A stretch of DNA of 64,000 bases. Origin: Ruegeria sp. YS9. Lineage in GTDB: Bacteria > Pseudomonadota > Alphaproteobacteria > Rhodobacterales > Rhodobacteraceae. The position numbers and the translations under genes were made by a program. Location: assembly GCF_024628725.1 (NCBI RefSeq), contig NZ_CP102409.1, forward strand, positions 405,001 to 469,000, in the 5' to 3' direction. Of the stretch, positions 1 through 10,154 are shown in pieces; the stretch's first letter is position 1, and each line of letters begins with the position of its first letter. The notes beneath the pieces are model-generated. The model was not told the origin of the DNA. It saw only the letters and a list, made by a program, of their open reading frames with translations, and made no database searches.

Positions 1-2330
<2,330 letters not shown>

Positions 2331-2467
2331 ATCCAGTAACAGAAAGACAAATCAAAAACATACACACCTTGGACCAAGGATGGCTGTGTCGCGCCAAGCG
2401 ACACTGTTGATTGACATAATAACCGTGCGGGAACGCGCATTCGCAAGCGAATACGCTGCCTCCCGCG

Positions 2468-2499
2468 CGTCGCCTTTTTGCAAAGCAAAAAGAGCGACG
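2468..2499 (+). other. Hairpin in the 23S-5S spacer
   Basis: A strong stem is formed by CGTCGC plus CTTTTTGC (2468-2481) pairing with GCAAAAAG and GCGACG (2485-2499), with an AAA loop and one bulged A. It lies just upstream of 5S and could be part of the processing stem that separates 23S from 5S in the primary transcript; that role is inferred from position. Confidence 0.5.
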
Positions 2500-2513
2500 G
2501 GGGCTTTTCCTCG

Positions 2514-2629
2514 GTTTGGTGGTCATAGCGCAAGTGAAACACCCGGTCCCATCCCGAACCCGGAAGTTAAGCACTGCCGCGCCAATGGTACTTGGGCTCA
2601 AGCCCCGGGAGAGTAGGTCACCGCCAAAC
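2514..2629 (+). rRNA. 5S ribosomal RNA
   Basis: About 116 nt with the typical 5S features: complementary ends (GTTTGGTGG near 2514 and CCGCCAAAC near 2621), the CCCATCCCGAACCCGG block near 2549-2564, and GGGAGAGTAGGTCACCGCC near the 3' end. It sits about 180 bp downstream of 23S in the same rRNA operon. Confidence 0.97.
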
Positions 2630-2759
2630 CTAGAAAAAGCCCACAATCAAAATTCTCTCTTACGATATCGAACTCATTCGACCCCGGCCTCAAGTAGCGT
2701 AAGCAACAGGCCGAAAAACGGTCTCAAGTAGCCGAATAGGCGGTAGACCACCAAAGTGT

Positions 2760-2842
<83 letters not shown>

Positions 2843-2863
2843 CCTGCATGATTACAACACACT

Positions 2864-2881
2864 AGCGCCCCAAGGGGCGCT
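2864..2881 (+). terminator. Perfect GC palindrome after tRNA-fMet, possible terminator
   Basis: AGCGCCCC, AA, GGGGCGCT forms an 8-bp perfect stem 28 bp beyond the tRNA. The following bases (CTTGGCGTTT) make only a weak U-tract, so intrinsic termination is uncertain. Because it lies inside the island, it could stop rRNA operon transcription from running into the antisense island genes; this is inference. Confidence 0.4.
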
Positions 2882-2906
2882 CTTGGCGTTTGGGACGTTT
2901 GGCCTC

Positions 2907-2925
2907 GGTGCTACAACGGTGCTAC
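2907..2925 (+). repeat. Two GGTGCTAC repeats near the left island end
   Basis: GGTGCTAC occurs at 2907-2914 and 2918-2925, exactly 11 bp apart, about one helical turn. The same octamer occurs three times near the right end (11835-11872), in the same orientation. Position and spacing suggest arm-type binding sites of the integrase or of an excision factor. Confidence 0.5.
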
Positions 2926-3015
2926 GCTGTGGGGCAAACTTCAAATACCTCAACGTAGCGACACCGACAGTCGCTGACGCCGAACCTTACCAAACAAAGA
3001 AAACTAACGCGCGTC

Positions 3016-3043
3016 CACCGTCAGTGCTGTCAGCACCGTCAGC
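3016..3043 (+). repeat. Triple CYGTCAG array, left copy
   Basis: CCGTCAG, CTGTCAG and CCGTCAG follow each other with a 9-bp period. A closely related array (22 of 28 positions identical) lies in the opposite orientation at 9434-9461 in a non-coding stretch of the island. It looks like a protein-binding array; the binding protein is unknown. Confidence 0.45.
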
Positions 3044-3143
3044 CAATAGAAAGTTTGCCGTCTGTATCCCTTGAAGGTCAGCTTGGAGCCCTTAGTGCGC
3101 ATTATTCCGTCCCAAAGAGATTCGCCCTTACGGCGAGACAAGT

Positions 3144-4799
3144 TCAGCCGTGAGGCATCCCGGCCTCTTCCATGGCGGTAAGCCAGCGTTCCAGAGCGCC
3201 GGAGGCATTCCACATCCTGGTTTCCATGTCTCTTACCCGCGCGACGGTCCAGTCCGGGTTCTCTGAAAGGTAGTTGGCCATCGCTAGTGCCGCAGCGTTT
3301 TCGTCGCCAACGCAATGGTGGATGGCCGCGAGGAGCTTATTGGCCGCGGTTGGCATTGAGGGCACTGACTTGAATGCGTCCAGGGCCTTGTCGCACTCTC
3401 CTTTCTGCCAAAGCGCCCAGGCCTTGTTCCATTGCAAGTCAAAGTGCTTGAGCGGATCAATGCGTTCGAGATTTGCAAGTGTCTGCAAGGCCTCGTCCGT
3501 CTTGCCCATGTATATTTGAGAAACCGCGAGCCCATTGCCAACGATCGTCGACGAAGGGTTCAATTCGATCCCACGCTGAAAGGCACGTTGCGCGTCTTCG
3601 ACTTCGCCATTGAACATCAGCGCCCGTCCGAGGGCATGGTAAGCGAGGAAATTGTTTGGATCGAGCTCGACGCCACGACGGGCCAGATTGTACATCCGTT
3701 CACGAAGTGCCGACTCATCGCCGTCGACCCATCCGTAATGGAGGCCGATACGCAACGACAGGGCTTGGCCCAAAAACCCCCACGCAGAGTCGGGATAGTT
3801 CCGTATGGATTTCTCCTGTTCCTCGATATTGGTCAGGAGGTTTTCGCGGGTAAAGCTGCGCATGATCCGGCTTTGTGCCGCATTAGAGATCATTAGGGCG
3901 CTGACATCCCCGGAGGTCATGCTGGCCTCGGCGGTGTCAATCACACTTGTCCCAACGGCCAGGGCAATCTTTCGGCTGATTTCACTGTTGGCCTCCAGCA
4001 TCGCACTTAGAGGAACGTCAATCTCGTCCGCCCAGATATGAGCCTCTGTGGCACCCTCGATCAGTTGGGCTGTGATCTTTAATCGAGAGCCGTTGTACTG
4101 CTGGCTTCCTTCAAGAACAAAATCGGCTCCAAGCGCCTCAGTGATTTCTGCAATCCCTTGCGGCGAATCGCGAAACTGGAAACTGGAGCGGCGGGAGATG
4201 ACGGTCATCTGCGGAAACCGCGCCAATGCAGTTATAATGTTCTCGCTTATGGCGTCACTCAAGAAACCAGTGTGTGGTGCAAAGGAGAAATCTTCGAAGG
4301 GCAGCACCGCAACCACAGGTGCATGGACCGTGTCGTCAGAGCGCGCCAAAACATAGGCGCCGATCAGTGCTGCAAGCATTAAAACGGCCACCAACAGTAA
4401 GGAAATAGGTAGATTCAGCAATCCCACGTTTGCGGCGTCCGGGACGGGCAGAATTAGCCTGTAACCTTGACGCGGAACAGTCTCGACAAGGCGTTTTTCA
4501 GAATCGCCCACGACACGCCGAATCTCGGCAATGCATTGCGCAACGCTGTCGGCTGCAACGGCTCGGCCCGACCAGACCTCGTCGATCAGCGCTTCGCGCG
4601 ATACTGTCCTGCCTTGGTTTTCCGCCAATGCCTTGAGCACTTCACGGGACTGGTGCCGCAGCTCGGCTTCATTTCCCTCCAAGTCGTAAATCCGTCCGGT
4701 GGCCGGATCGACCTTCACCATTCCAAGGCGGATTTCAGAAGATTTCAAGTTATTTCGTTTGGCAAAACGCAGTATCTCGCCCTCCAGTTGGACTATCAC
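3144..4799 (-). CDS. Membrane-anchored ToxR/CadC-like regulator with TolB-like and TPR regions
   Basis: A 551-residue island cargo protein. Residues about 20-115 form an OmpR/ToxR-type winged helix (RQGYRL near its end). Residues about 127-150 are one hydrophobic membrane helix (LLLVAVLMLAALIGAYVLA). Next comes a TolB-N-like region that begins VVAVLPFEDFS, and the C-terminal third holds TPR-like helices (for example LDPNNFLAYHALGRALMFNG). This layout is common in alphaproteobacterial transcription regulators often labelled adenylate-cyclase-like, but no cyclase domain is present. The start is uncertain; a later one would still keep the winged helix. It is divergent from the lyase-like gene at 4884 across 84 bp, so it is the likely regulator of that gene. 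Confidence 0.75.
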   Translation of the reverse strand: MIVQLEGEILRFAKRNNLKSSEIRLGMVKVDPATGRIYDLEGNEAELRHQSREVLKALAENQGRTVSREALIDEVWSGRAVAADSVAQCIAEIRRVVGDSEKRLVETVPRQGYRLILPVPDAANVGLLNLPISLLLVAVLMLAALIGAYVLARSDDTVHAPVVAVLPFEDFSFAPHTGFLSDAISENIITALARFPQMTVISRRSSFQFRDSPQGIAEITEALGADFVLEGSQQYNGSRLKITAQLIEGATEAHIWADEIDVPLSAMLEANSEISRKIALAVGTSVIDTAEASMTSGDVSALMISNAAQSRIMRSFTRENLLTNIEEQEKSIRNYPDSAWGFLGQALSLRIGLHYGWVDGDESALRERMYNLARRGVELDPNNFLAYHALGRALMFNGEVEDAQRAFQRGIELNPSSTIVGNGLAVSQIYMGKTDEALQTLANLERIDPLKHFDLQWNKAWALWQKGECDKALDAFKSVPSMPTAANKLLAAIHHCVGDENAAALAMANYLSENPDWTVARVRDMETRMWNASGALERWLTAMEEAGMPHG

Positions 4800-4883
4800 C
4801 CACGGGCGTCAGGTCCATATTCCAAAAGACGCCCTTCAGAAACTGGGAGGGGCACCAACCTCTCCCTAGATGGAGAATAGCTT

Positions 4884-5621
4884 ATGAAATGCTCGGCGAG
4901 AATAGCGAGACTTCCCTTGTTCGGAACGGCGCGGGCGATTGCTCCGCCTCGGATTCTCGCAATCATTGCAGCAGTAGCCATCTCCAGTCCTGCAATTGCC
5001 AATAGCTTTGACCTCAGCACGCCGCGCGAGAATGCGCCCCTTCGCCAATCCGACGGAAGTGAAACATTTCAGCTACGTCCGGGCGAGTGCAGCGACCTTG
5101 AATACTTCTCCGACGAATTGCAGATCAGCACCTCCGATTGCGGACGCTCACGGAACAGGATCGAGTACTTTGAGACATCCACGTCGAGAGCCGGAGATCG
5201 GCGTTTGTACGAGTGGGAAATCCTCATTCCGGAAGACTTTAGCTACAATGCACTCAACGCGCGGTTGACCGCCGGCCAATTCGAGACTGGCACCGATATG
5301 CTTTATGGTTTCGAACTGAACAACGATGGCTACACGTTCCGCGCCAAGGACTGCATTTCCGCGGAGGATTTCGGAGAATGGCACAAGGTCTCAGTGCGCA
5401 TCCAATACGATTCAACGCCACGCAAATCCCTCAAGGATCAGACCCCCGGTGTTTTTGTCGTCGAATGCAACGGTGAGGTGATCTCGGACTCAACCGGCAG
5501 ACCCAACATTACCGAAGGTGGTGAAGTGCAATTCAGATATGGTCTATTTGGCGCCAAGGATATCCCTGCCACGGACAATGTCTCTGTTTCGTTTCGGAAC
5601 GTCCGAGTGTCGGACTGGTAA
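4884..5621 (+). CDS. Secreted polysaccharide-lyase-like protein (heparin lyase I / PL20-like fold)
   Basis: A 245-residue protein with an N-terminal signal peptide (hydrophobic ILAIIAAVAI, probable cleavage after SSPAIA). The mature part resembles the jelly-roll lyase family annotated as heparin lyase I or glucuronan lyase: RRLYEWEILIPEDF, a DMLYGFELNN strand, and FGEWHKVSVRIQYD. Family assignment is by pattern only, and catalytic residues were not confirmed. It would act in the periplasm or outside the cell on an acidic polysaccharide. It is divergently transcribed from the ToxR-like regulator and lies at the left end of the island, the typical position for cargo. An alternative is a carbohydrate-binding protein without enzyme activity. 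Confidence 0.6.
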   Translation: MKCSARIARLPLFGTARAIAPPRILAIIAAVAISSPAIANSFDLSTPRENAPLRQSDGSETFQLRPGECSDLEYFSDELQISTSDCGRSRNRIEYFETSTSRAGDRRLYEWEILIPEDFSYNALNARLTAGQFETGTDMLYGFELNNDGYTFRAKDCISAEDFGEWHKVSVRIQYDSTPRKSLKDQTPGVFVVECNGEVISDSTGRPNITEGGEVQFRYGLFGAKDIPATDNVSVSFRNVRVSDW

Positions 5622-5828
5622 GACTCGGCAGCTTGGCGGAACCGATATTTTAATCTTCAGAGTTTTCACAACTCGGCGTGGTTTACATCGCGTGTCGGGA
5701 ATCCGATGGCGGCTTTGTCCGCGTAGCAGACGCGAGCCCACCCCCGGCATCCGCAACGGCAAGCACAAACAAAAAACGCCCGACCCAAGGAATCGAGCGC
5801 GTTAGCCAAAAAATTGTTGAGCGAACTT

Positions 5829-7970
5829 TCAGCGATTGCTCAATTCAATCACCCGCATCCCGGCCTTTCCTTCACGGCTGAACGCGATGTTCACGCCCTG
5901 TCGCCGCAAGACAGGTTGTACCCGTCGCAGCGCCGCGCCAAACCGTGCCTCGTTGCGCGGAAAACTGTGGCTGTCCTCTGTCAGTGCCGGGAAACGATCC
6001 CGCAAGGTTTGCTTCAGCTCGGTTGCGGTGCCGCTCCAATGCTGCCGCCCTTCCATTAATGAAAGGATCGCCAGCGCGACCGGGTTGGCCTCAACAGCGG
6101 CTTGGTCACTGCGCGCGCGATTGGCCGCGTAGGAGTCCAGAAACGCGCCCTGAGACCATCCAAGGGAGCCTTCGGCAGCAACCACCCATTTAGCGAAGTC
6201 TGCCATCCTAGGGGCTTCTGAGAGGCTCACTGAGTCAATCCGGCCCAAGGCGCAGGACACCGCGTCCAACAGAGCGCCCAGAATATAGGGCTTGGCCTTG
6301 GCAAAATCGCGGTTAAACGCGCCCAAGGTTTTGCGCCTACCGGGTGGGATCACCGGCAGATGAACGCCAATGGCGCGATCCGCCAGATCAGGTCGCGCCG
6401 CCAGATCGGGAATACCGTTCAGCAAACAGGGCCGCGTCGCGTTGAACAATACCTCGTCGCTGTCAGTGTGCAGCTTGCGGGTACCAAATCCGCCACCCGT
6501 AGCAATCCGGCAGAACGCATCTGCCATCATTGGGCGGATGGTCGAGAGATTGTCAAAGCTCAGAACGTGGTTGTGCATGGCAGCAATCACCAAATCCTGT
6601 TCGGAATTGGGCGTGCTGCGCGTGCTTGGGCTGGCCGGGTCAATCAGATCGCGCAGGGTTTGCGCGGTGGTGCTTTTGGCGCTGCCCTGTTCACCTGACA
6701 GGATCAGGATAGGGTAGGGGCCTTTGGGGTGGAAACATCCCAGAACCCATGCCACCAGCATGCGGAAATCATCTTCGCTGTCGACATTCAGAAAATCGCG
6801 CAGAAACTCGATGCCATTCTCATGCCGTTCCGGCACTGGCAACGCCTGCATGGCTGGTGAGCGTCGAAACCGCGCGGGCGGGTGGCTGACCACCTGCCAG
6901 CCCTCGGACGTGATCGCCACAGCCTGCCAATCGGTGTCGCCAAGGTCGAGATAGACCGTGCGCCCGATCGAGGCGATGCGGCTGGACACCGGATAGGTCT
7001 CGCCTTCGAACCGCGCCACCCCTTCCAGCATCCGGCGTTTGTCATCCAGCGCGGCATTGGAGGGCGCTTTGCCTTCGGCCTTGTAATGGGCATAGGCCAG
7101 ATAGTTGCGGAAGGTCGATGATCCGACAGGCCAGTGCTCAAAGTGACCCTTGGCCCGTAACGTTACATAGGGCTCACCCTGCGGCGTGTTCCAAAGCTCA
7201 AGCCCATCCACCAGCGCCGCACTGCTATCGTTACGTATAGGTGCAGGTTCATCCCTATGTATAGGTAACGTATACGGGTCGGGGTTTTCCTTATGATACA
7301 TAGGGGGATGCGGGTCATTGGCGGCAGGCCGAACCTTACTTGTAAGGTAGGCGGCAGTTGCATCCGGCAAATCACACGCAACGCTGTTTATCAGGGCGTC
7401 AATCTCGCCTAGTCCCCAACCTGCGGCAATGGCGTCGGCCACGTCCCAGCCCCTATGTATTGGTTTAGGGATCAGACTCGATGAATCATGCGCTTGAATC
7501 AGTGCGTCACTGATCGGAAGGATCAGAGGTGTCGCCCTATGTAATGTAACGAGCTCTTCGGCCAGTTTGGCGGCATAGCTCTGTCCCGGCTCATCGTGGT
7601 CAGGCCAGATAATGACAGTACGGCCTGCCAGCGGTGACAGGTCAGTTTTTGCCAGCGCCTTGCTGCCGCCAAAGCTGGTAGAGGCTAGATACCCCAAGCC
7701 CGTCAGAACATCGGCACACTTCTCCCCTTCAACCCAGATCACCGGCTGATCCGGGTTCGCCTGGGCGATCCGGTCCAGATGATAGACCGGGCGCAACTGG
7801 GGTGCTTTCCATGCGTCCTTGGTCACGTCGTAGGGCAGAAAGAACTTGCCCCTGCCGTTGCCCTCATAGCGATTGGCGACGAGCACAGGCGCACCCGTTC
7901 TGCTGCGATAAACATGCTGAGTGTCAGCGACACCGGCTGTCGGGTGGCGAAGGTCGGGCAGCGCGCTCAT
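5829..7970 (-). CDS. Island primase-helicase: TOPRIM domain plus P-loop ATPase
   Basis: A 713-residue replication protein of the island. A TOPRIM-like domain is visible with Glu81 in VEGEKCADVL and the DHDEPGQ motif at 124-130. The ATPase part has a Walker A GEQGSAKST at 426-434, a Walker B-like segment near HVLSFDNLS (about 468-476) and a sensor-like RPCLLNGI near 513-520. This matches primase-helicase proteins of P4-type satellites and prophages, which prime and unwind DNA at their own origin. It overlaps the upstream 104-residue gene by ATGA, so the two are co-translated. The linker between TOPRIM and ATPase (residues about 140-270) is encoded by DNA packed with iteron-like repeats. Confidence 0.85.
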   Translation of the reverse strand: MSALPDLRHPTAGVADTQHVYRSRTGAPVLVANRYEGNGRGKFFLPYDVTKDAWKAPQLRPVYHLDRIAQANPDQPVIWVEGEKCADVLTGLGYLASTSFGGSKALAKTDLSPLAGRTVIIWPDHDEPGQSYAAKLAEELVTLHRATPLILPISDALIQAHDSSSLIPKPIHRGWDVADAIAAGWGLGEIDALINSVACDLPDATAAYLTSKVRPAANDPHPPMYHKENPDPYTLPIHRDEPAPIRNDSSAALVDGLELWNTPQGEPYVTLRAKGHFEHWPVGSSTFRNYLAYAHYKAEGKAPSNAALDDKRRMLEGVARFEGETYPVSSRIASIGRTVYLDLGDTDWQAVAITSEGWQVVSHPPARFRRSPAMQALPVPERHENGIEFLRDFLNVDSEDDFRMLVAWVLGCFHPKGPYPILILSGEQGSAKSTTAQTLRDLIDPASPSTRSTPNSEQDLVIAAMHNHVLSFDNLSTIRPMMADAFCRIATGGGFGTRKLHTDSDEVLFNATRPCLLNGIPDLAARPDLADRAIGVHLPVIPPGRRKTLGAFNRDFAKAKPYILGALLDAVSCALGRIDSVSLSEAPRMADFAKWVVAAEGSLGWSQGAFLDSYAANRARSDQAAVEANPVALAILSLMEGRQHWSGTATELKQTLRDRFPALTEDSHSFPRNEARFGAALRRVQPVLRRQGVNIAFSREGKAGMRVIELSNR
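7157..7550. repeat. Iteron-like cluster inside the primase gene (candidate island origin)
   Basis: The 9-mer TACATAGGG occurs five times in 380 bp: plus orientation at 7164-7172 and 7297-7305, reverse orientation at 7253-7261, 7451-7459 and 7535-7543. Related GTATAGG elements lie at 7235-7241 and 7259-7265, and GTTAC/GTAAC boxes lie next to several copies, including the palindrome GTAACGTTAC at 7157-7166. The copies encode different residues (LHR/IHR, PMY, PYV) because they fall in different frames and orientations, so protein repetition does not explain them. A further TACATAGG lies at 8567-8574. By analogy with satellites whose primase-helicase binds iterons, this may be the replication origin. 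Confidence 0.55.
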
Positions 7971-8281
7971 GCCTGCACCCCCAGACGTTGCGCCAGTGCA
8001 CGCGCGGCCTGTCCTTGCTGGACCCCGTTCAGATAGGCAAAGAGGCTGATGGCATCCCCGCCTTTGTCATCTGTGGCAAAGTCTGCCCACAACCCGCTGT
8101 CGAGATTGATCCGAAACGAACCCCGCGAGCGATCTGCACGGGTGGGGTTCAGCGCCACCCATTCGCGGCCAATGATCCGGCCATCCGGCAACCATTCGGC
8201 CAGAAGGCTATGCAGATTGATCCGGGCCAGTTCAGCAATGGCCGCGAATTCGATAGGCTTCCAACTACCAGTCATTTGCAA
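7967..8281 (-). CDS. Small primase N-terminal-like protein (CHC2-like fold without cysteines)
   Basis: A 104-residue protein containing NPTRADRSRGSF, GLWADFATDDKGGDAISLF and a C-terminal AARALAQRLG, the pattern of the DnaG-type zinc-binding module that precedes TOPRIM in primases. No cysteines are present, so metal binding is unlikely. It is encoded immediately upstream of the TOPRIM-ATPase gene with an ATGA overlap, so the primase appears split into two proteins that probably act together. It overlaps the alpA-like gene upstream by 17 bp, indicating a single operon alpA - primase N - primase-helicase. Confidence 0.72.
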   Translation of the reverse strand: MQMTGSWKPIEFAAIAELARINLHSLLAEWLPDGRIIGREWVALNPTRADRSRGSFRINLDSGLWADFATDDKGGDAISLFAYLNGVQQGQAARALAQRLGVQA

Positions 8282-8474
8282 CCACCTCCTGAAGACGCGC
8301 GATCTCGAACGCTTCTACATCTCCCATGCGATAGCGGACCAAGCGGCCAACTTTGACATAAGCCAGCGGGTAGCGTTTGGTGCAACGCCATGTGGCAAGG
8401 GTGGTTGTGGACACGCCGAGGCGTTCCGCGACTTGCTCGGGTTTGAGCAGGGTGTCTGCCTGTTTTGCGATCAT
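8265..8474 (-). CDS. AlpA/excisionase-family helix-turn-helix regulator
   Basis: A 69-residue MerR-like HTH protein: LKPEQVAERLGVSTTTLATW, a wing region, then YVKVGRLVRYRMGDVEAF, the standard AlpA/Xis-family pattern. In satellites such proteins activate or repress the replication and excision genes and can act as recombination directionality factors. The ATG at 8474 was chosen because GGAGG lies 5 bases upstream; the open frame continues to a TTG at 8489 without a good ribosome site. It is the first gene of the minus-strand replication operon, with a palindrome-rich region directly upstream. Confidence 0.85.
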   Translation of the reverse strand: MIAKQADTLLKPEQVAERLGVSTTTLATWRCTKRYPLAYVKVGRLVRYRMGDVEAFEIARLQEVVANDW

Positions 8475-8562
8475 GATAACCTCCATCAATTTAGATCGAT
8501 GAAGGGAAACCTAGAGAGCGATTGGGCAGGCCGAAACGCGTGAAGCAGGAAAGAAAAACTGC

Positions 8563-8607
8563 TTCCTACATAGGAAAACATGCCGGTTAACTGCCACGTA
8601 ATGTGGC
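8563..8607 (-). promoter_or_regulatory. Palindromes in the alpA upstream region
   Basis: Two inverted repeats lie 90-135 bp upstream of the alpA start: TTCCTACATAGGAA at 8563-8576 (TTCCTA and TAGGAA around CA) and GCCAC-GTAAT-GTGGC at 8593-8607. The first contains TACATAGG, the core of the repeat found in the primase gene. They are candidate operators of the replication operon; the bound protein is not known. Confidence 0.45.
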
Positions 8608-8617
8608 GAAAATATGT

Positions 8618-9394
8618 CTATATCACCCGCATTACCGTGACCACACGCGCGCGCGTCAGGTCCGGATCAAGTTTTTGGCCGATCAAATGAATCACATCTA
8701 CAGCCGTTGCTTTGTTTTGCTTTGTGGCCGGATCGTAGCGGCCCGCATTAAAGGGGCGCATGGCGTTGCGCTCCCAATAGGGGCGAAAGGCGCGGGCTAA
8801 CGCCGCAATCGGCTGGCTTTCGGTTTTCTTCGGCCTGCGCGACCAACGATCCAGATCGGCCTCATGATAGCTGCTTGGGGTGTCATGCTCGCCCAAAGCA
8901 ACCGTTTCTGCGGTCGCCTTATGCAACAGTTCGAGAAACGCCGCGACATGGCCGACAGGATCGCCGGGGCCAAATGCACCTTCGATCAGGTTTGCAATTC
9001 CGGCGGCGCTTGGGTCGGCTGATCGGGCTTGTTTTTCCAGCGCGTCGGCCAGTTTCCCGGAACAGTTTGGTGAAGCCTGCACACGGGCAAGGTCCACTAG
9101 TACCGGCTCAAGCTTGGCAGACAATGCGGACAGGCGGCGGTATTCCATTGCCCCCGGTTTGCGTCGGCGCATTTTGCGGCGTTCGCGGACGTAGGCTCGC
9201 GCCGCTGCCTCAACCCCTTTGCGCAGTTCGTCAACATTGGCTTTGGGTCCCATCAGCATCTCAAGTTCAAGCATGAACCGGGCATCGTAGAGGCGGTGTA
9301 ACTCAGACAGGAAACCGTGGCCCACCATGAGGCGCTGCCACGGTGCAGTTGGTCTTGCTTCGATGTCGGGGAGGGTGTTGTCAGCCTGTTCCAT
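8618..9394 (-). CDS. Island protein of unknown function, 258 aa
   Basis: A charged, mostly helical 258-residue protein with no motif I can assign. It is rich in Arg and Lys around residues 67-85 (YVRERRKMRRRKPG) and has no signal peptide or membrane helix. Proteins of this kind are often found next to alpA and primase genes in alphaproteobacterial islands. It precedes alpA on the same strand with about 143 bp between them, so it may be a separate transcript. A role in replication control or interaction with a helper phage is possible but unsupported. Confidence 0.65.
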   Translation of the reverse strand: MEQADNTLPDIEARPTAPWQRLMVGHGFLSELHRLYDARFMLELEMLMGPKANVDELRKGVEAAARAYVRERRKMRRRKPGAMEYRRLSALSAKLEPVLVDLARVQASPNCSGKLADALEKQARSADPSAAGIANLIEGAFGPGDPVGHVAAFLELLHKATAETVALGEHDTPSSYHEADLDRWSRRPKKTESQPIAALARAFRPYWERNAMRPFNAGRYDPATKQNKATAVDVIHLIGQKLDPDLTRARVVTVMRVI

Positions 9395-9705
9395 TATGCC
9401 GCTTGTTCAGGAAAACCAAGTCAAACGCCAGAGGCTGACAGGACTGACAGTGCAGACGGTGAAACTAGGGGTGGTCTGCCTGAAGCGATCTTTCCTGAAT
9501 TAGTAGGTCTTTGGTGAATGCGAACAGCTCAGCCTTGGTTGGTTCTAGCAGGAAGGCTACACATCAGTCGTTCGCTGCTAGCGCAGGACTGGGCCTCAAC
9601 GTCGGCGACAATGCACAGGAAGCGGGCTTTGAATCAAAGATGTAGTGATTTGGAGCCGTGGACAGCGGCTATGCGGGCAAAGCTGCCATTTGTGTCGTCC
9701 AACCG
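9395..9705. other. Non-coding stretch inside the island
   Basis: I see no convincing gene in these 311 bases. The stretch holds the CYGTCAG array at 9434-9461 and presumably the promoter of the 258-residue protein that starts at 9394. It separates the replication block from the right-hand part of the island. Confidence 0.5.
9434..9461 (-). repeat. Triple CYGTCAG-type array, right copy
   Basis: Read on the minus strand it contains CCGTCTG, CTGTCAG and CTGTCAG with a 9-bp period. It matches the array at 3016-3043 at 22 of 28 positions, in inverted orientation. It lies 40 bp upstream of the 258-residue gene and could be an operator or part of an origin. Confidence 0.45.
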
Positions 9706-9912
9706 CTATATTATTTTGTCCAAGTTTCCGCGTGTTGCCGCGATCTTCTGAGCATTAGATGTTTCTTTCACGCCCTCAGTAGTCAGGCGTTTCTGCTGTC
9801 TTGCTATCTCAGCCCGAGATTCGACAAAACGCTCGAAAAACCAAGTGATTAGGGCAGGAAAACCAAAACGCAGCAGTAGAATGAGTACGGCGGGTGGGAT
9901 TATATATTCCAT
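9706..9912 (-). CDS. Possible small membrane protein of the island
   Basis: A 68-residue frame beginning MEYIIPPAVLILLLRFGFPA. It has one strong membrane helix (about residues 4-25) followed by a basic, coiled-coil-like tail (FVESRAEIARQQKRLT). The ATG at 9912 is preferred on composition; a TTG at 9978 would add 22 residues. No good ribosome site is seen for either, so the gene is plausible, not certain. Function unknown; small membrane proteins in satellites can be involved in superinfection exclusion or lysis, but nothing here shows that. Confidence 0.4.
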   Translation of the reverse strand: MEYIIPPAVLILLLRFGFPALITWFFERFVESRAEIARQQKRLTTEGVKETSNAQKIAATRGNLDKII

Positions 9913-10154
9913 CCAATAAACATCGTTCTTACCAACGAAGAATTCAACCAAACTGCGAAATTGAAACGGACAAGCCAATTCTCAGGGGGCGTACACTGGG
10001 CTCTAAAAGCTGTCATCCGCATTGTTTGGTCGCTCATCAGGTATTCCAACGTCGACTGTGCGGACAAAACCGACTTTGGATTGTAAGGAAGATTGCCCTT
10101 CGGTAGTCTTGGATTATTGTCCTGATATCCATCTCAAAGGGTAACTGTCTGAGT

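Noticed and set aside
9518..9751. Plus-strand frame of 77 codons in the island
   Set aside because: No ribosome site, mixed composition and overlap with the small membrane protein gene; nothing supports it.
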